Source of the DNA: Thelonectria olida
Taxonomy: Eukaryota > Ascomycota > Sordariomycetes > Hypocreales > Nectriaceae
Direction: 5' to 3'
Assembly: GCA_020736575.1 (NCBI GenBank)
Contig: JAGPYM010000027.1
Span: 523,542-587,541 of the forward strand
Length of the DNA: 64,000 nt
The position numbers and the translations under genes were made by a program. This document shows positions 45,082 to 57,068 of the stretch, piece after piece; position 1 is the stretch's first letter, and the number at the start of each line of letters is the position of its first letter. Below the pieces are notes generated by a model, which worked only from the letters and a program-made list of their open reading frames with translations, had not been told where the DNA came from and did not search any database.

Positions 45082-46291
45082 TATTTAACGATTGTAGGAA
45101 TAGATTGCAAGCTTTAATGGAGGCGATATTCGAGCACAAAATAATGCACTTGCTATGCGTTTGCAATCTTTCTGTTGGTGGTAAATGGCCGGAAGATTTT
45201 CCTGAGCAGTTGTGGATGATTGGATGGATGTGGAGGGGTAACTTACCTAGTGAGATGAGCCCACCAAAACTCCCAGTCCACACGGGTTGGTGAGGTGGTC
45301 AAAACGTGATGACTTCATCGTCTTTTCTCATTTTCTCCAAGAGTGTCAGCTCACGTTGGTACCCAAGGCATGTGGTCTCGGTAACTAGTGATTATGGTAA
45401 TAGCTTGGGTACATTAGATACTTTGAACGGTATCGCAGGGAGATTTAGTAAACCGCCGTGACACATTCAATGCTTGTATAGAATGCTAAGTCGGCTCTGT
45501 GTAATGGATGCCCTCTATTACTTGGGGCTGTGAAGGAAGCAGATCACTACCCAGTATCTATTTGCCATGTGCTGCGCGAATGATGACTCAACACCCTCGT
45601 ACCATTCCCCAGTTACACCAACATACCGAGTACCTCAATATCTGGTGTGGAGGCAACCAAGTTGATTCACTTCCCCCGTGCTTAATTCCAGTCTGACTCA
45701 CGCGGCGTCGAAGGGCTACCAAAGTGCCGCGATGATTGAGGCGGTGCGTCAAGGCAGTTTTCCCATCCCACTATCCACAAGGCGTCTAGGTCCCCACCCT
45801 AGACTCACTTCACACTCATCAGCGTGTTTGAAACAAAGACAGGTCGACTTGCCTGGACACAAAGGATACTTTTGTCAAGGCTGGTGGAATTTATAAAGTC
45901 ATCTCTGGTCGCTGATATCCGGGGAAGGCACACCCCTCCGCTCCATCTCTTTTGGTGGTCGTTGCAACCCACATCGTGACAAAGCTCGAAACCCCTCCAT
46001 CAACCGACTTCCGACGCCCCTTCGAGCTCTTCCTCCCCTGCCAAACAAGCAACCAAGGCAGACTCATCGCCACACATTGACTCGGCCGCAAAGAAAAGGA
46101 GATCCACTACCTATTCTGCGACAAGGAATCCAAAGCTAAGGAACGTCTTCACTATCAAATACCTGGGTATGTAAGCGCTCAAGCTACCAGACATGGCCCC
46201 TCGCACGATGGCATCCCGCACTCGTTTACTTACACCCTACAACAGATACACAAACAGACTCACCACGCGAAATATCCATCTTCTCGTCGCC
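45082..46291. other. Intergenic region and TRL1 leader
   Basis: Promoter of the small ankyrin gene (minus) and of the tRNA ligase (plus). A strong 5' splice site (GTATGTAAGC) at 46167 and an acceptor (CTACAACAG) ending at 46245 predict a 79 nt intron in the TRL1 leader. No coding region is supported before 46193. Confidence 0.5.
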
Positions 46292-48749
46292 ATGGCTGCG
46301 CCCTACGTGGCACAGGACGTTCAAGAGAACGCCAAGTTGCTCGCTGATCTCGAACGTGCACGCAAGGAGAAAAAGAAGGGCACCTTCTCCGTGAAGAAGA
46401 CGACATTCGATGTCAAGGGTTCTCAAGACGGTATCCAGGTTGACTCATGGAGATTCCAGGATTGGGATTACAAGCGTCGTGATCTGCCCACCTATGCTCG
46501 CGGTCTCTTTACCACGAGGACGAGACGGAATGAGCCTGAAGTTGCGGTCCGAGGCTACGATAAATTCTTCAACACCGAAGAGGTCCACGAGACTAAATGG
46601 TCCAACATTCTGAATAGAACTCAAGGCCCCTATGAGCTCACTCTCAAGGAGAATGGATGCATCATCTTCATTGCAGGCCTCGAAGACGATACCCTCATCG
46701 TCTGCAGCAAACACTCCACCGGTGACCGGAGTGATATCCAGGTCAGTCATGCTAGTGCTGGTGAGCAGCACATCGAGCGCCAGCTTGCTGCCATCGGAAA
46801 GACCAAAGAAGATCTTGCTCGGGAACTACGCAAGAGGAATGTCACTGCCGTGGCCGAGCTTTGCGATGATGCCTTCGAGGAGCATATCTTGGCCTACACC
46901 CCTGATAAGGCCGGCCTCTACCTACACGGTATCAACCTAAATGTCCCACAGTTTACGACCTATCCCAGCAACACCGTACAGCAATTCGCCGATGACTGGG
47001 GATTCCGAAAGACCGGCTGTATTGTCAAGGAGGACATCAACGAGGTCAAGGCCTTCCTCGAGGAGGCGGCCGAGACTGGTTCCTACGATGGCCGGGACGT
47101 TGAAGGATTCGTCATCCGATGCAGAATGAGCCACGACCCTAGCCAGGTCCCCTACCGTGATTGGTTCTTCAAGTTCAAGTTCGAAGAGCCCTACCTCATG
47201 TACCGGCAGTGGCGGGAGTGTACAAAAGCCCTAATTTCGGGCAAACAACCCAGGTATAAGAAGCACATCAACATCACCGAAGAGTATCTGCTGTATGCCC
47301 GGAAGCGCCTCGCTGGTGATCCCAAGCTCGCCAAGGAGTACAGCCAGAACCATGGTATCATTTCTCTGCGCGATGATTTCTTGAAGTTCAAGAACCTCAA
47401 AGGCTCGGATGCTGCTAATATGGACGAGGTCGACGCTCTGGTCATGACAGAAGTGAGGGGAGATGTTATCCTCTGCCCCATTGCCACCATCGGCTGCGGC
47501 AAGACAACCATTGCGCTGGCTCTAACACACCTCTTCGGATGGGGTCATGTTCAGAACGATAATATATCAGGTAAAGGCCGACCTCCTCGCTTTGTTAAGG
47601 AAATTCTGGGTCAGCTCAAGGACCATGCTGCCGTGGTAGCCGACCGCAACAATGCCCAGAGACATGAGCGAAAGCAGCTCATCACCGATGTGAAGCTTCA
47701 ACACAGCACAGCCAAGCTTGTTTGTCTCAACTTCAAGCATGACGAGGATTCCATTGACGAAATTCGACGCATCACCCAAGAAAGAGTCATTCAGCGTGGT
47801 GACAACCACCAGACCATCCATGCTGCCAGCGACCAGAGCAAGTTCATTGGGGTTATGGAAGGATTTGTTAACCGCTTCGAAGCCTGCAGTCCCCATTCCC
47901 GCCCTGATGATGGCTTTGACGTGGTTATCGACCTTGATCCTACGACAGGAAGTCGCCAAAACCTCGAAACCGTCGTCACCCAGCTGAACAAGTACTTCCC
48001 TAATCTAGTCAAAGAGGTCCCTGGTCCTGAGCAGCTTGATGAAGCAATGGCAGTAGCTCTTGGCTATATGCCAGACTTCAAGCATGATATTCCCGACAGA
48101 GGCAAGAAGAATGGTTCTGGCAAGCAGGGCAAGGGTCAGCAACAAGCTTCACAGAAGAAACCAAAACCTCCGGCGCTGGAATACATGTCGGTGTGTCTCA
48201 ATTCCAAGGAAGTCAATGACATACTTGAAGAGGCCTTCAACAGTATTGGCCCGGAGACTTCTCGGTTTTATAAGCAATTGAAACAGACACGACGTGTGCA
48301 GCCGAAGTTCCATGTCACCCTATTGCACCGGGCATCTTCGCATGAGCATCCTGAGCTTTGGCATCGATACTCCACGCTCCACTGTGATGCAACAGCAGCT
48401 GGAAATACAGATGCAACCCATGGGGACTGCGATGTGCTATTGGAACGGGTAAGCATGTGCGCACCTCTCTTGAAGCAACGATACTAAGTCCCTTCAGGTT
48501 GTTTTTGATGACCGCATTATGGCTATCGTTGTTCGCCTCATAGATGAGGACGGAAAATGGCAATGTGTCAACCAGATAGCGCACATAACAGTCGGGACCC
48601 GAGACCAATCTGTGAAACCCAAGGAAAGCAACGACCTCCTGGCAAGATGGCTAGAGGCGGGTACCTCTGAGGAAGTGAATATCAAGGAGGTCGTTTTTGA
48701 GAAAAAGCCTACACTAAAAGGAAGGGTTCAAGGAATGTCTCCTAGGTAG
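46292..48749 (+). CDS. TRL1: Fungal tRNA ligase
   Basis: Trifunctional RNA ligase that joins tRNA halves after splicing; in yeast it also ligates HAC1 mRNA in the unfolded-protein response. Exons 46292-48448 and 48498-48749 encode 802 residues. The adenylyltransferase domain carries the nucleophilic lysine in LKENGC (Lys119). The polynucleotide-kinase domain has P-loop GCGKTT (401-406). The 2H cyclic-phosphodiesterase domain has its two HxT motifs, HVTLLHR (674) in exon 1 and HITVGT (748) in exon 2. I chose the ATG at 46292 because a predicted leader intron (46167-46245) removes an upstream in-frame ATG at 46193. Starting there would add 33 basic residues (835 total). The ligase motifs make the identity certain. 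Confidence 0.95.
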
Positions 48750-49231
48750 TTGGGGAAGTGGACGTGTTTGGAGAAGGTTGTACAGTGTAGCGAAAACCAG
48801 GGCTTGATACGTCTGAACTCGAGGCTAGAAGGATATGTTTTTGGTGACCTAAAGTGAAGCTGTGATGGCGAGTCAGAATCACCCCTGATTCTCGGCATTG
48901 AGACCTTTGAGCGAAGAGCACAAGTGCTAGTAGAAAGACCCATTGAAATGGATTATAGAAGCGCGCAAAAGGTGGAAGCATGCCCCTTTATGATTACATA
49001 CTTATAGCTATTCATTGAAACAATTGGAAGTCACCTGAAAGGGTCACACGGGCCATGACAACCTTGAGTTCAGACGAACGCGGTAATTAATTACAAAAGA
49101 GAACTTCGCCTCCAATGTAAGTTAGATCTAGGTGGTCACATACATCCGTAGGTAGAAACAGGGGTATTATATTGTATGGAAGACTAATAACAAACGCACA
49201 ACGCTGACCTTGGCTCTCTACTCTACCTCAT
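48750..49231. other. 3' intergenic region between convergent genes
   Basis: Between the tRNA ligase (plus) and a membrane-protein gene (minus). No gene is seen. A/T-rich patches near 49.1-49.2 kb may serve 3' processing. Confidence 0.4.
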
Positions 49232-49992
49232 TTACTCATCGTCTAAGAATCGACTGGCTAAGCTCCCGAAGAATGGCACCTCGAATCTACGAGATAATCA
49301 GTATTGGGGTCCGCCATGGAGCCCAGTGGGCGCAACACATACCGATCCAGGATCTCAGCATCCCGATATGCCCTCAATGTTAAGAAGGCGACCAAGGCTA
49401 GGTCTCCAATGAAGAAGACCCAGCTCAAGAACGTTGACCAAGAGAAAATGAGATGAAAGACCATAATGGCGGTAAATAGCAGCGCCGATTGCCATGCATG
49501 AAACCTGCTCAGAACAAGATTAGCAGCTGGTTTAACAATGAACGAGGCGGTATGAATATAGTCTAGAACGAATCACTCCTGTGCAACGGAAGGGATCGTG
49601 CGTTGAACATACCTTACATAATCGCTGTTCCTCTCCAATATCAACAAGACGATTGCGCCAATAGGTGGGAATGCCAGATATGCCAAACAGGCTTCGTAAT
49701 CGAGCCGCATCCCCAAGCTCGTATCAAACTCGCTCACTTCGACCGGATATGAGCCAGGCATGGCGCTGGAGGCACCGCCAAATGCCCTCGTCTCTTCTCC
49801 AACGGCCCAGCCGCTACTCTGGCCATCGAAGCCACCCCATCCTCGCTGTGGTTGTGGATGTTGAAGAGGCGGCGGGGATGCGACGGGAGAAAAAGATCGC
49901 CTGGCGTCGTATGAATGTCGCGGAGAAGCGTATTCGGGGGATGCCACTCGAGAGTGTTCTGGAGGGGAGGATTGGTAGGGCGCGAAGTTCAT
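49232..49992 (-). CDS. DUF4870-like membrane protein
   Basis: 198 residues from exons 49992-49613, 49504-49343 and 49286-49232. The first 90 residues are Pro/Ser/Gly-rich and disordered. Three hydrophobic segments follow: LAYLAFPPIGAIVLLILE, the ALLFTAIMVFHLIF segment and SWVFFIGDLALVAFLTLRAY. This fits small DUF4870/Tic20-like fungal membrane proteins, including the conserved FHAWQSALLF at the exon 1-2 join. The protein ends EVPFFGSLASRFLDDE after the third exon. If the last intron were ignored, the C-terminus would be unlike the family. Function unknown; endomembrane location is likely. Confidence 0.82.
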
Positions 49993-50865
49993 GGTGCCTC
50001 TAGCTTTGGAGTCGACAGTTGAGAGGCTAGCATGCCTTTTCGGGCTTGATTGATTACCGGGCTGGAATCGAGGTTTGCACGAGAGTATCGCGGAGAGTGT
50101 TTTCAGAGTAAAGCGTCCTCGTATCGATTTGCAGACCAGATGCCACCGTTGTTGTGCAGGGAGTGTGTCGCGTTGAAAGCCCAGTTGGAATTGTCGTGTA
50201 GACTGCGCCTAGGTTGACCGTTGAGGGGACGCAGCTTCCTAGACAGTCAGAATGGCGAGAAAATGAGGGTTCTGGCGAGGATCAGGGGCTTCATAGAGTG
50301 GAGGGAGAGAAGAGTGAAGGTTGAAGATGGTGACGGGTGATGGACGACGGTACTCTTTGAGCTTGGCGACACAGGAATGGAGCAATGGAGCTTCCATGTG
50401 CTGGAGAGCAGGAGCCCCTGGCGCCACACGTCAGCACCTTCCCATCCATAGTAAATGGCTCTTTAGCCCTGTGCGGGCTTTATGCCACTGGGCTGTGGGG
50501 AGAGCTCTCCTATGTATTAGTGGACCAACTACAGATTAGGTATCTAACAAATGGAAGTTAAGCCCACGACCCATGGATGCATAATGAGGTCCGACCTTAG
50601 GTATTCTAGGCAGCAGCTCATTCTTCTACGAGTTGAGATAGTCAGATGCGTAACGAGGAAATATCATTTTGATAAGGCGTTGGTGATGGGACACCCGCGA
50701 GTGGTAAAAAAAAAAAAGTCCCTGCAGCTTCAGCATACAAAAGCCGCAGTTCGATGGTGTTGCTCAACCTCCTATACGCTGTTCGTACATGTATACATAC
50801 AATCGTCCCGTTGATGAACGCGTTATCCTTACATAACCCGACTGAAATCACAGGCGGCTTGTCGC
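49993..50865. other. Intergenic region
   Basis: Upstream of the DUF4870-like gene and downstream of the mitoribosomal gene, both minus. An A12 run lies at about 50706-50717. No coding region is supported. Confidence 0.4.
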
Positions 50866-51864
50866 TCACTGCCCATCTGCACTCTTGTTCCCCTCCTCCA
50901 GCTGCATCTTCCGGCCTTCCAGGGCCAACCACAGGCTCCTGCTTCCGCTTTCTAGGGCGTTGGTGACCCCCAAACCCGCACCCTGGAGGATTCCGACGAG
51001 CTGTGCCCTCAGGCCATCCATGCCTCCCTCGATACCACCGACCCAGTTGACACCCGCCTTGTCAAAGATCTGTCCTTCAATCCGGCCACCTACAAGCAGA
51101 AGCTTGGCCAATCCATTCTGGCAGACTGGGTCGTGATAGCCGGGATTCTTCTTCCTTGTCGGCGCCGGGAACTTTCCTGAAACGGGTGCGAGTACACTGA
51201 GGGCTGCAGCGACATGGGTCGGAGATACGGCAGGTAGGACCAGAGCAGCCAGAGGGCCAACAAGTAGCGGCTCGATTTGTGCGAAGGCCGAATCAGTGGG
51301 GATGTCAGTGTTCTTGACAGCTTCGTATGCGGCCTCAGAGAGATCGTGGATTAGAGGTCCACGGGAGGTTCGTTGGGTGTTGGCAGACTGAGCAGCTCTC
51401 TCCGGGTCGTAGAACTCAACAATCTTGAGAGCAACACTCAGCATATTTGTTCTCAGGACCTGTAGCTGCACGAGGGAAGTGATGTCTACTGGTTCGCCGC
51501 TAGCACTTGCATTAACCGGAGCGACTGCCTCCAAGGCCTTATTCAGCTCCCGCCGCACAGCAGCCCACTCAATGGCTGTCAGGTTGCTGTGCTGGAAGAA
51601 GAGGATTAAAGGCGTGGTGCGGAGCAGCGAGGTGTATGTTCGAATCAGCTGGCTTTTCCTCGTCTCGGCCGGTCGAGCACTGGGGGGCTTCGTCGCGGGG
51701 GTATAATCGGTAGGCGGGCGAGTGGCGGCAACAACAGCCGCAGACTGGTGTCTGGAGGTCGAGATGGTACGCAGCGCCAGAGCCCATGGTTTTTGTCGTA
51801 GGGCGGGTTCCCTGCGCAATTGGCGCAGGCAGGGCGAAACTGATTGTGATATTCGGGGTCCCAT
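50866..51864 (-). CDS. MRPL11: Mitochondrial large-subunit ribosomal protein uL10m
   Basis: 332 residues in one exon. The first about 60 residues are Arg/Ser/Ala-rich without acidic clusters ([22 protein letters not shown]), a mitochondrial presequence. The uL10 core follows: [43 protein letters not shown]. The extended C-terminal domain is typical of fungal MrpL11. uL10m forms the base of the stalk that recruits translation factors to the mitoribosome. It lies head-to-head with RPT5 over a 435 bp shared region. Confidence 0.92.
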   Translation of the reverse strand: MGPRISQSVSPCLRQLRREPALRQKPWALALRTISTSRHQSAAVVAATRPPTDYTPATKPPSARPAETRKSQLIRTYTSLLRTTPLILFFQHSNLTAIEWAAVRRELNKALEAVAPVNASASGEPVDITSLVQLQVLRTNMLSVALKIVEFYDPERAAQSANTQRTSRGPLIHDLSEAAYEAVKNTDIPTDSAFAQIEPLLVGPLAALVLPAVSPTHVAAALSVLAPVSGKFPAPTRKKNPGYHDPVCQNGLAKLLLVGGRIEGQIFDKAGVNWVGGIEGGMDGLRAQLVGILQGAGLGVTNALESGSRSLWLALEGRKMQLEEGNKSADGQ

Positions 51865-52299
51865 TTTCTCTAGGGACGCAGAGAATCGAGGTTAGCTGGC
51901 AATTCGCTCATAAAGACTGTTCAACTTACGTGCGTTATCGATGGTGACAACCTCGGCCTCGCACTGTCGTCAAAATTTACTTCGCGCAACACTGGACGGG
52001 AGTGCTGGCCCGTGCGCCCGGAACAAATCTCCTCCGACTGCCGTCGTGGCGTCCACACAGCACAGGCCGGAGCTATGCTTTGCAAGCCAGGTTGCCAGGC
52101 TGATTACGCGCGACCCGACTGCCTGCCTTTGGAGCTGAATCTCTACTCCGCTGCATCTAACCTGCAAAACGACCATTATCTCAACACACTCTTATTCCCC
52201 CTTTCCTGCAACGCCCACCTAGCAAGAATTGGCTTCGTTCAGTCACGACTTGGACATCAACTCTCGAACCATCACCGTCGACCCGCACATATTCCCAGT
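51865..52299. other. Divergent promoter region (MRPL11 / RPT5)
   Basis: 435 bp between start codons. It holds both promoters. No single motif can be assigned with confidence. Confidence 0.5.
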
Positions 52300-53862
52300 A
52301 TGTCGACCCTGGAGGAGCTCGATGACCTCGATCGTAGAGAGAAGGACGACAAGAAGAGAGACGACCGTGACAGGAAGGACAAGGGTTCCAAGAAGGATGG
52401 CGATGCTGAGATGAATGATGCCGAGACGGAGGAAGAGGAAGAGGACATTCTTGACGACGAAGTCTTCGAGCTCAGCACACAGGACATTCAAACCCGGAAA
52501 CGGCTACTCGAGAACGACTCCCGAATTATGAAGAGCGAGTTATCACGGTTATCGCACGAGAAGGCGGCTATGGGAGAGAAGATCAAGGAGAATCTTGACA
52601 AGATTGCCAACAACAGGTTCGTTACCCTTGCTCTTACTGCCTATTGACTCGGGGATCTTGTCCCTAACACTAAGCCTTAGACAACTCCCCTACTTGGTGG
52701 GAAACGTCGTCGAGTTGCTCAACCTCGACCCCACCGCTGAGTCTTCGGAGGAGGGTGCCAATATTGACCTTGACGCTACTCGAGTAGGCAAGTCTGCCGT
52801 TATCAAGACTTCAACCAGGCAAACGATCTTCCTCCCTCTGATCGGTCTCGTCGATGCGGATAAGCTTAAGCCCGGTGACCTCATCGGTGTCAACAAAGAC
52901 TCGTACCTCATCCTCGATACCCTCCCTGCCGAGTACGACAGCCGTGTCAAGGCGATGGAGGTCGATGAGAAGCCCAAAGAACAGTACACGGACGTGGGCG
53001 GCCTGGACAAGCAGATTGAAGAGCTGGTCGAGGCCATCGTCTGGCCCATGAAGGAGGCTGAGCGGTTCAAGAAGATTGGCATCAAGGCTCCCAAAGGTAT
53101 ATCGAGCGGGTCAACTAAATTGGAATCGTTGTGCTGACTCAATCTAGGAGCACTCATGTATGGCCCCCCCGGAACTGGCAAGACTTTGCTGGCAAGAGCA
53201 TGTGCTGCTCAGACAGATGCCACCTTTTTGAAGCTAGCAGGACCTCAGCTTGTACAAATGTTCATTGGTGACGGTGCCAAACTAGTGCGAGACTGTTTTG
53301 CTTTGGCCAAAGAGAAGGCACCAGCCATCATCTTTATTGATGAGCTGGATGCTGTGGGTACCAAGCGTTTCGATAGCGAAAAGAGCGGCGACAGGGAAGT
53401 CCAGCGCACCATGTTGGAGCTCCTGAACCAACTGGATGGCTTTGCTTCGGATGATCGAATCAAGGTATTGGCAGCCACAAACCGTGTCGACGTGCTTGAT
53501 CCCGCTCTTTTGCGATCTGGTCGATTGGATCGTAAGATCGAATTCCCGCTGCCCAACGAGGAGGCACGAGCCCAGATCCTGAAGATCCACTCCCGCAAGA
53601 TGAGGGTCGACCCAGGAGTCAACTGGGGCGAGCTGGCTCGCAGCACCGATGAGTTTGGTGGTGCGATGCTGAAGGCTGTCTGCGTGGAAGCTGGCATGAT
53701 TGCCCTACGGTCAGGCAAGAACAAGATCGGCCACGAGCACTACGTCGATGCTATCGCCGAAGTGCAGGCCAAGAAAAAGGATGTAAGTGACAGGTCTACT
53801 GACAGCATCACGGCGGTTCGTTTACTAATCGATGTGCCCAGACGGTCAACTTCTATGCTTAA
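52300..53862 (+). CDS. RPT5: 26S proteasome regulatory ATPase RPT5
   Basis: AAA ATPase of the 19S base that unfolds substrates and opens the 20S gate. Exons 52300-52616, 52681-53096, 53148-53782 and 53842-53862 encode 462 residues. An acidic N-terminus leads into a coiled coil ([20 protein letters not shown]) and an OB fold. Walker A GPPGTGKT (250-257), Walker [15 protein letters not shown] and the second region of homology [18 protein letters not shown] are intact. The last, 21 nt exon encodes TVNFYA, giving the HbYX-type tail that docks in the 20S alpha ring. Missing that exon would remove the docking tail. Confidence 0.96.
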
Positions 53863-54912
53863 TTTGATGAATGTCGAGATACGGGGGACTGGGATCAAGA
53901 TCAAGATTAGGACAGCATCGGTAAGGGCCATGTCATTGCGTAGAATAAGGAGGCCAAAATCCATAGACAAATGTAACACTATTGATGGTAAGCGATGCAT
54001 TGGTTGGTGGGTAAAGGTGTCGACCTGCGACAAGATGAGTGTGCTGTCTCATGCCACAGAGCGGTGAGTTGCATGTGGGAGACGTTCAATAAAAGCCGGT
54101 GTTGGCATGTGAGACGTTTCGGTAGATACCCAAGTAGGTCCCAAAGCAAGGTATTCACCAACTACGTAACTTTATTCCCTGCTCGATTTGATGAAGCGCT
54201 GCGATGGATCATAGATAACTACCCGATTATCCCATTTCGACTACTGTTCCAAGGACTGATGAGTGCTGTGTGTTTGTACTACATGCATTAGGTAATTAGC
54301 GCCTTCCACCCGTTTTGGCAATAAGCTTGAAGAACGGTGAAGTCTTGAACCCGCTAGTTTGGGATAGACTACGTCATCATACCACTTATGCTTGGCTCCT
54401 CATTCTCCTTGTGCATCGCGAGATGGATGACGATCTCGATGATGCCTGTGGTGCCCCCATTTCATTGTTTATGATGACGATGCGGTTGGCATGAGCTTGT
54501 CGCCGTGAGGTCACTTGATTGCCCAATTTCCTTGTGGGAGCCAAGGTTTTCGCACACGAGCGCAAGTACCGTCGCAACGCATATACCTGCGGATACCTAA
54601 TGCATGCCTCCTGGCTCTTTCTTTGGTGGTGATTGACTGAGCAACTGCATGGTCTCAAGCCACCCGAAACGGCACAGTGACGTTATTGATTCTTCATCAG
54701 TGGCTTGCCTCTCATTCTTGTGATTGCAAACACGTCATCTCTCCGTGCCTCCTCGTTCTACCTTAACTTCACCCACATAACCTGTCTCCTTGGCTTTTCA
54801 ACCTCTTCTGCTCGCTACTTTCTCCTCCTTGTTCGCCCATTCACCCCCTTAAGTAACCACTTCCTCATCATAGAAGCACCATTTGGCCCATCGTAGCCAT
54901 CGCATTTTCACT
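53863..54912. other. Intergenic region
   Basis: About 1.05 kb, 3' flank of RPT5 then promoter of the Ish1-type gene. A CT/CA-rich leader occupies about 54740-54900. No coding region is supported. Confidence 0.4.
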
Positions 54913-56674
54913 ATGAGGTTCGTCAACATTTTGTGGACTGCGGCAGTCACTACACAGGGCGTTGGCGCCAGCACATGGTTCCCCGGTTCCAAGACGGGTA
55001 AGTTACATCGACTCATGCCAACTGGATGCATCTGACATATGTCTTAGCATACAACAAATGGCACGAAACTGAGCTCGAGCGCTGGCTCTCCGATCGCGAT
55101 ATCCCATATCCCACTCCTGCCGACCGCAAAGACCTAGAGAAGCTCGTGGGAGAGAGCTGGGACGACTACGTTGTTTCTCCCTTCAACAGTTGGGATACAA
55201 ATGATCTCAGCGCCTACCTAAAGGCCAAAGGCAAGGACACACAGAGTGATGCGGCTGCCACGAGAGACAGTCTAGTGTCCCAGGTGAAGGCCAACTGGTA
55301 TGAAACTGAGGAGAATGCCTATGAAGGATGGGCCAATATTAAGGACTGGATCCTCGACACCTGGACTGAGAGCCAACTCAAGGCCTTCTGCGACAAGCAT
55401 GGCATTCCAGGTACCCATCATGTTCATGAACGATGGAAACAAGTACTGACAAGAGCTATCTAGTTCCTCAACCTCGACAGCGTGACACAATTCTTCAGAA
55501 GGCTCGGTCTAGCTACGAGACTATTGCCAAGAAGATTGACCAGGCCACTTCATACCCCGGTGATTGGCTCTATGAGTCCTGGTCTGAATCTGACCTGAAG
55601 GAGTGGCTCGACACCAATGGCTTCCCAGCGCCTCAACCTATGACTCGTGACAAGCTCATTGCCTCAGTTCGCCGGAACTCTCGGCTTGCCTATCTCAAGG
55701 CACAAGATCAGGCAAAGAGCACTAAAGCCAATGCCCAGGCTGTTTACGCATCTCTCACTGATGTCATCATTGATGGCTGGAGCGAGTCTCAACTCAAGGA
55801 GTTTTGTGACAAGAACGGTATCCCAGTGCCCCAGGGCACGAAGGCCAATGAGCTGCGTGCCTTAGTCCGCAAGAACAGAGCTTCCATTCTTGATGACACG
55901 GTCGCCGGACAAGCCTCCTCGGCATTTGGTGCTGCGACTTCCAACGCCCAGAACCAATATGCCAAGGCAACAGATAGCGCTTCCCTCGCCGCCCAGGACG
56001 CTTTTAACAGCGCTATTTCGGCCTGGTCTGAGAGCAAGCTGAAGTCTTACCTTGACGCTCGTGGCATCCCAGTCCCCCAGGGCTCCAAGAAGAATGAGCT
56101 TCAAGCCCAGGTCCGCAAGTACTCTCATCTCGCGGCTACTGGAGGAAACGCGTGGACATTCGATGATTTCAGCTACGATAACCTGAAGAATTATCTCGCT
56201 AAGAATGGAGATTCCGTCGCTAAAAAGGCCGCCGAGAAGAAGGACGCCAGCCGTGATGAACTTGTTAGTGCAGCTCACTCCGCTTACTCCTCGGCTTCAT
56301 CCGCTGGAGGCTCCAACTACGCTTCTGCCACGAGTTACATTGCCTCCGTCACGGCGACGGCGAAGAAGAACGCGTTTGATACCTGGACCGAGACGGAACT
56401 CAAGTCTTATCTTGACAGCTATGGCATTCCAGTCCCCCAGGGATCGAAGCTTGAGGATCTCAAAGCTCAGGCTCGAAAGCAATCTACGTACTTCCAGTAT
56501 GGTACTTCTTCCCCGGCTGAGACCCTCCTTGCTAAGCTTGGGGAGACTGCTCGAGATGGATGGAACTGGATCGCCAACCAGCTTAGACTGGGTAGTGATG
56601 CTGCCCAGAAGAAGGCTGCGGAGACTGAAGAACAGGCCAAGGCGAAGGCGAAGGGCTTCCGAGAGGAGCTGTGA
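54913..56674 (+). CDS. MSC1: Ish1/Msc1 stress-response protein with repeated Ish1 domains
   Basis: 552 residues from exons 54913-54997, 55048-55410 and 55464-56674. A signal peptide (MRFVNILWTAAVTTQGVGAS) precedes seven or so Ish1 (HeH/LEM-like) repeats of the form W(S/T)ES-LK-(Y/F)LD--GIP-PQ, for example WTESQLKAFCDKHGIP, WSESQLKEFCDKNGIP, WSESKLKSYLDARGIP and WTETELKSYLDSYGIP, with Ala/Ser-rich spacers. In S. pombe Ish1 is a nuclear-envelope stress protein that works with Bis1; in yeast Msc1 affects meiotic recombination. Fungal role and location are by analogy. The protein ends in a charged helix (AAETEEQAKAKAKG). Confidence 0.93.
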
Positions 56675-57068
56675 GAAGGTTATGTTTGTTTAAAATATCT
56701 GCGTCGCGACCGATTGTACAAATAGCTATGCATTTCAGCAACATTACGATGGGCATTGTGGTGTCAACAGAGTTGGCATTCGATGCTATGTTGCTTTAAA
56801 AACTTTTACTGATTCCATGAAATTAAATTCTCGTTCAATTTTGTTGCTGGATTTTAACTGGTGACAGACCCTTGGCCATTAGCTCAACCTGACACAACAG
56901 ACTGCGAGGTGCATGGCAAAGTAAGTTGGCACAAGATTCTGGTGAAGTGTGGCAATCATAGACTTTTATTCTTTCTATCAACCCTAACGCCATAATATGA
57001 TACCAATTGCAAAGAAGCTGTCACCTCCTTTATATTCGATACAGCCAAGCCGTGCGCATGCGTCCTCG
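56675..57068. other. 3' intergenic region between convergent genes
   Basis: 394 bp between the Ish1-type gene (plus) and ERB1 (minus). A/T-rich; likely carries both 3' processing signals. No gene is seen. Confidence 0.45.
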
